A stretch of 64,000 nucleotides of DNA from a bacterium (GTDB lineage Bacteria > Acidobacteriota > Thermoanaerobaculia > Multivoradales > JAHEKO01): assembly GCA_024224155.1 (NCBI GenBank), contig JAAENP010000154.1, positions 124,001 through 188,000 of the forward strand, written 5' to 3'. Numbering within the stretch: the first letter of the stretch is position 1; every line of letters starts with the position of its first letter. The position numbers and the translations under genes were made by a program. A model generated the notes under the pieces. That model searched no databases. It was not told the origin of the DNA and saw nothing but the letters and a program-made list of their open reading frames with translations. Shown here one piece after another: positions 62,301 to 64,000 of the stretch.

Positions 62301-64000
62301 ACGGCGATCGAGCTCAAATGCAACTCCGTCAACAGCCGACTGGCCAGGGAGAAGGCCTCGGGCGGCAATTGTGTGCGCGCGGCAATCAGCCGTTCGACCA
62401 CGGTTCGCGGCGAAGCCTCACCTTTGGGAGCACTCATAGGCGGAGTAGCGAGGGCTTCTTGCTTTGGGCGTGTCGAGTCGGCGGGAGCTGTCGGAACACT
62501 GGGGGCGCGTTGGTCGAGCGGGGCGAGCTCACAAGGATTGGCCAGGAATCGAAGCGCGCGTTCTGGATCCATCGGCCGGGTAAACCGGTCGCTGAACAGA
62601 GCGTCGGTGTTCAATTGCGCACCGAGCGCGAACAATGCCCCGACGGTCTGGAGCAAGCCGTCGAGGGACTGGCCGCCAGCGTTGAGTGCCATCACCGGGC
62701 CTTCGACGACCTGGTTCGCCAGGCCGCTGAGCACCTCCCCGGGGCCGACTTCGAGAAAGAAGTCGGCCTCAGCCGCCAGCCTTTCGAGAGCACTGACGAA
62801 TCGCACCGGCGCTGTCAGCTGCTCAACGAGTAGTTCGCGAAGAGGCTCCTCCGATCCCAGCCAAGTGCCGGTAATGGTCGAGCTGACACGTCGGTCCGGC
62901 CGTAGCTCGACCACGTTCTCCCTGGCAAGAACCTCAGCCAGGCGGGGCTTCGCCGCGGCCAGCATCGGTGAATGGAAGGCATGGGAGACCGGAAGCCGGG
63001 TCGCTTTCCAACCGCGGAGCCTAGCCTCGCGCAGTGCCGCCTCGAGACCCGAGTTCGGACCCGAGATAGCGGTCTGCCGTGGGCCATTATGACCGGCGAT
63101 GACCACGGGCTCGGAGTCGAGGGTGGCGATCAGATCCGCAACCGCTTCGGCGTCGGCCGCGATGCCGGCCATGCCGCCATCAGCTTCGCCCAACTCGCTC
63201 ATCGCCCGGCCCCGCTCGCCGGCGATGCGTAGCAACGCTCGGCCGTCGAACGCTCCGGCCCAGGCCAGCGCCACGAGTTCACCCAGGCTGTGACCGACAG
63301 CGAACTCGGCTTCAATTCCGAGCGCCGAGAGGACTCCGAGTGCCGCCCACGAGGCCGTGACGATCGCCGGTTGGGCGAGCGCCGTGTCCTCCTTTGCGCC
63401 CGCCTCACCGAGCTCGGCCCGGTTGTAGAGCCCGTTGACCGCCGCGAAACGGCGCCGCCAGATGCCGCCTCCCAAGTGGCTCGGCGATGCCTGGCCCGGA
63501 AAGAGAAAGGCCAGGCGTGGAGTTTCTCCGGCTCGTCCGGCAAAGACCCTATTGCCACGGTCCAGCAGAGGCCGGTTGTGATTCGCTCCGCCACCAGCCA
63601 GCCATTTCCGAAGCACGGTCAGACTGCGGCCAAGGGCTGTCGGACTTGCGGCTACCACCGCCGCCCGCAGCGGTTGGTCGACAGGCAGGGTCCGCGCCAG
63701 ATGAGCGGCGAGATCGGCGACCTCGGCGCGGGACAGTCGGGGAGCGAGTTTGTCGAGCTGTTCGATGCGCTGGGCCAGCTCGTTCTCGTCGGCGCTGGCG
63801 AGCAGCAGAACTTCACAGTCTTGCGGGGTGCGACCCTGGTCAAGCTCGGCGGCGGTGAAGCGCGGTGGTCGGCGGTCCCCGACGCCCTCCAGCACCAGGT
63901 GGGTGTTGATGCCGCCGAAGCCCATGGCGCTTACGCCGGCTCTGAGTGGAGCTTTGTCGGGCCAGAGCTGCGGGCGCTCGAGCGCCCGCAGGGAGGAGCC
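59393..64000 (-). CDS. Enediyne-type iterative polyketide synthase (PKSE), C-terminal 1535 codons
   Basis: Partial: the N-terminus (most of the KS) lies beyond the right edge. Domains from N to C: KS end with GFGGINTHLVLEG (63890-63925); AT with FPGQASP and the active Ser in VGHSLGEL (codon 63287-63289); ACP with the carrier Ser in LHLSSIAVGELL (62306-62320); KR with TGGGKGIAAECAL and GSLIARVGMAGEADYGLANE (about 60890-61600); DH with DDHVLDGETLFP (about 60750); and a C-terminal phosphopantetheinyl transferase with GCDIEVLSPRPESVW and WTAMECLKKAG. This KS-AT-ACP-KR-DH-PPTase order is that of enediyne PKSE, which self-activates its ACP and makes a polyene. PUFA synthases usually carry tandem ACPs, and other type I PKSs lack the fused PPTase. 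Followed by the DUF1702 gene. Confidence 0.9.
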   Translation of the reverse strand, partial: GSSLRALERPQLWPDKAPLRAGVSAMGFGGINTHLVLEGVGDRRPPRFTAAELDQGRTPQDCEVLLLASADENELAQRIEQLDKLAPRLSRAEVADLAAHLARTLPVDQPLRAAVVAASPTALGRSLTVLRKWLAGGGANHNRPLLDRGNRVFAGRAGETPRLAFLFPGQASPSHLGGGIWRRRFAAVNGLYNRAELGEAGAKEDTALAQPAIVTASWAALGVLSALGIEAEFAVGHSLGELVALAWAGAFDGRALLRIAGERGRAMSELGEADGGMAGIAADAEAVADLIATLDSEPVVIAGHNGPRQTAISGPNSGLEAALREARLRGWKATRLPVSHAFHSPMLAAAKPRLAEVLARENVVELRPDRRVSSTITGTWLGSEEPLRELLVEQLTAPVRFVSALERLAAEADFFLEVGPGEVLSGLANQVVEGPVMALNAGGQSLDGLLQTVGALFALGAQLNTDALFSDRFTRPMDPERALRFLANPCELAPLDQRAPSVPTAPADSTRPKQEALATPPMSAPKGEASPRTVVERLIAARTQLPPEAFSLASRLLTELHLSSIAVGELLTEAARELNLPPPVAPTEYANASVGEIIGTLEELKASGAWSHETEVALPTGAGSWVRAFALELRERPTQQRPSGPKESESRGSWQVFAPDGYKLGQAVRNKLLSHDGGGIVALVPPRGVRENLGLLMAAVRAALAARPEHRTSQPFVLIEQRSGTTAIARTLHLEAPEMPVVVIDLPEQADVDTWASRVIDEITSFVAGFTEVHFDAEGRCFRPVLNLLPASFRASPAAEPPLTPGEVLLVTGGGKGIAAECALSLARKHGVTLALLGRSRPDRDPELERNLERLKDNRVRFGYYQADVTEPRAVRAAVRQAQAELGDIAGLLHGAGTNTPRLLSTLGEDDLRETLAPKLEGFENLIAALDAGGLKLLIGFGSLIARVGMAGEADYGLANEQLRRAIEDFAADHPGCRSLCIEWSVWSAVGMGERLGRIEALGRLGVDAITPEDGLAMLDWLLARPTPVSVVATGRFGKAPTLELQSRDLPLLRFLERPRVHYPGVELVADCTISRDTDLYLDDHVLDGETLFPAVMALEAMAQGAAALRAGSPSPVFRRVRFDRPIVVPAGETLTLRLAALVRRSGEIDLALRCDRTAFQIDHFRATCEAVSSDDAATDDAHLWSSRVPEVPPVTEPCGLRPMTDLYGSVLFQGGRFRRLHSYSKLRARACQARISASEEDPWFGPFLPSELVLGDPGARDAFIHAIQACIPHARVLPVAVERLRTGRSHAHEFHVSAHERSHDGDRLVYDLEVCDSGGELVERWDGLELRTMRGASARPSLAASLWGPYLERRLAELLPDAALAIAVDRNGSGDRPRSTDRVIAAALEEAGPIHRRSDGKPEVVNGPCVSVAHTSDLTLVVAGARGCDIEVLSPRPESVWHDLLGDERTELSRLLARKGGEDLDCAATRVWTAMECLKKAGRSLASPLLLESITADGWAVLSSGDYRTASVLLPRPDCSQRYALSVMVKSVTA

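Noticed and set aside
59393-64000. PUFA synthase (PfaA/B type) reading of the large PKS
   Set aside because: PfaA carries several tandem ACPs and has no C-terminal PPTase in the same chain. Here there is one ACP, KR-DH after it, a fused PPTase, and a DUF1702 gene next door.

Overview
The window is high-GC bacterial chromosome, densely packed on both strands with many 4-bp start/stop overlaps and several GTG and TTG starts. Two adjacent GWxTD/VWFA-type secreted proteins (13769-18642), an outer-membrane barrel with an N-terminal carboxypeptidase-regulatory-like domain (39356-41257) and the general gene mix suggest a member of Acidobacteriota (or a close relative), Gram-negative. This assignment is an inference; no rRNA gene is present to settle it.

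Layout. 1-3.6 kb: four-gene operon of an SPFH protein and three zinc-ribbon proteins, two of them membrane-anchored. 3.6-13 kb: a fused alpha/beta E1 2-oxoacid dehydrogenase, argS, a macro-domain protein, an operon of KDPG-type aldolase, small protein and gpmI, and a TrmJ-like methyltransferase. 13.1-18.6 kb: maf plus the twin GWxTD/VWFA secreted proteins. 18.7-24.4 kb: cysteine desulfurase and mnmA (tRNA 2-thiolation), then an overlapping run of nitrilase-family amidase, nadE and rsmI, and a SurA-N-like protein. 24.4-32.2 kb: prmC-murA-HIT-slt operon, a cytochrome c, a membrane protein, rpmE and prfA. 32.4-39.2 kb: membrane histidine kinase, NtrC-type regulator and M14 peptidase in tight linkage. 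39.4-43.9 kb: outer-membrane barrels, comF and hflX.

44.0-53.2 kb: tRNA-Ala(GGC) is followed 9.1 kb later by an exact 48-bp copy of its 3' part. Between them lies one gene, a 2873-residue cyclic beta-1,2-glucan synthase-type protein. The layout is that of a tRNA-targeted genomic island without a recognisable integrase.

53.3-64.0 kb: a small conserved-looking protein, a lipoprotein, a divergent Lgt-like protein, an RND/MMPL transporter, a DUF1702 protein and the C-terminal 1535 codons of an iterative type I polyketide synthase with the order (KS)-AT-ACP-KR-DH-PPTase. That order, together with DUF1702, is the hallmark of enediyne-type PKSs. The cluster continues past the right edge and is the most exciting part of the window.
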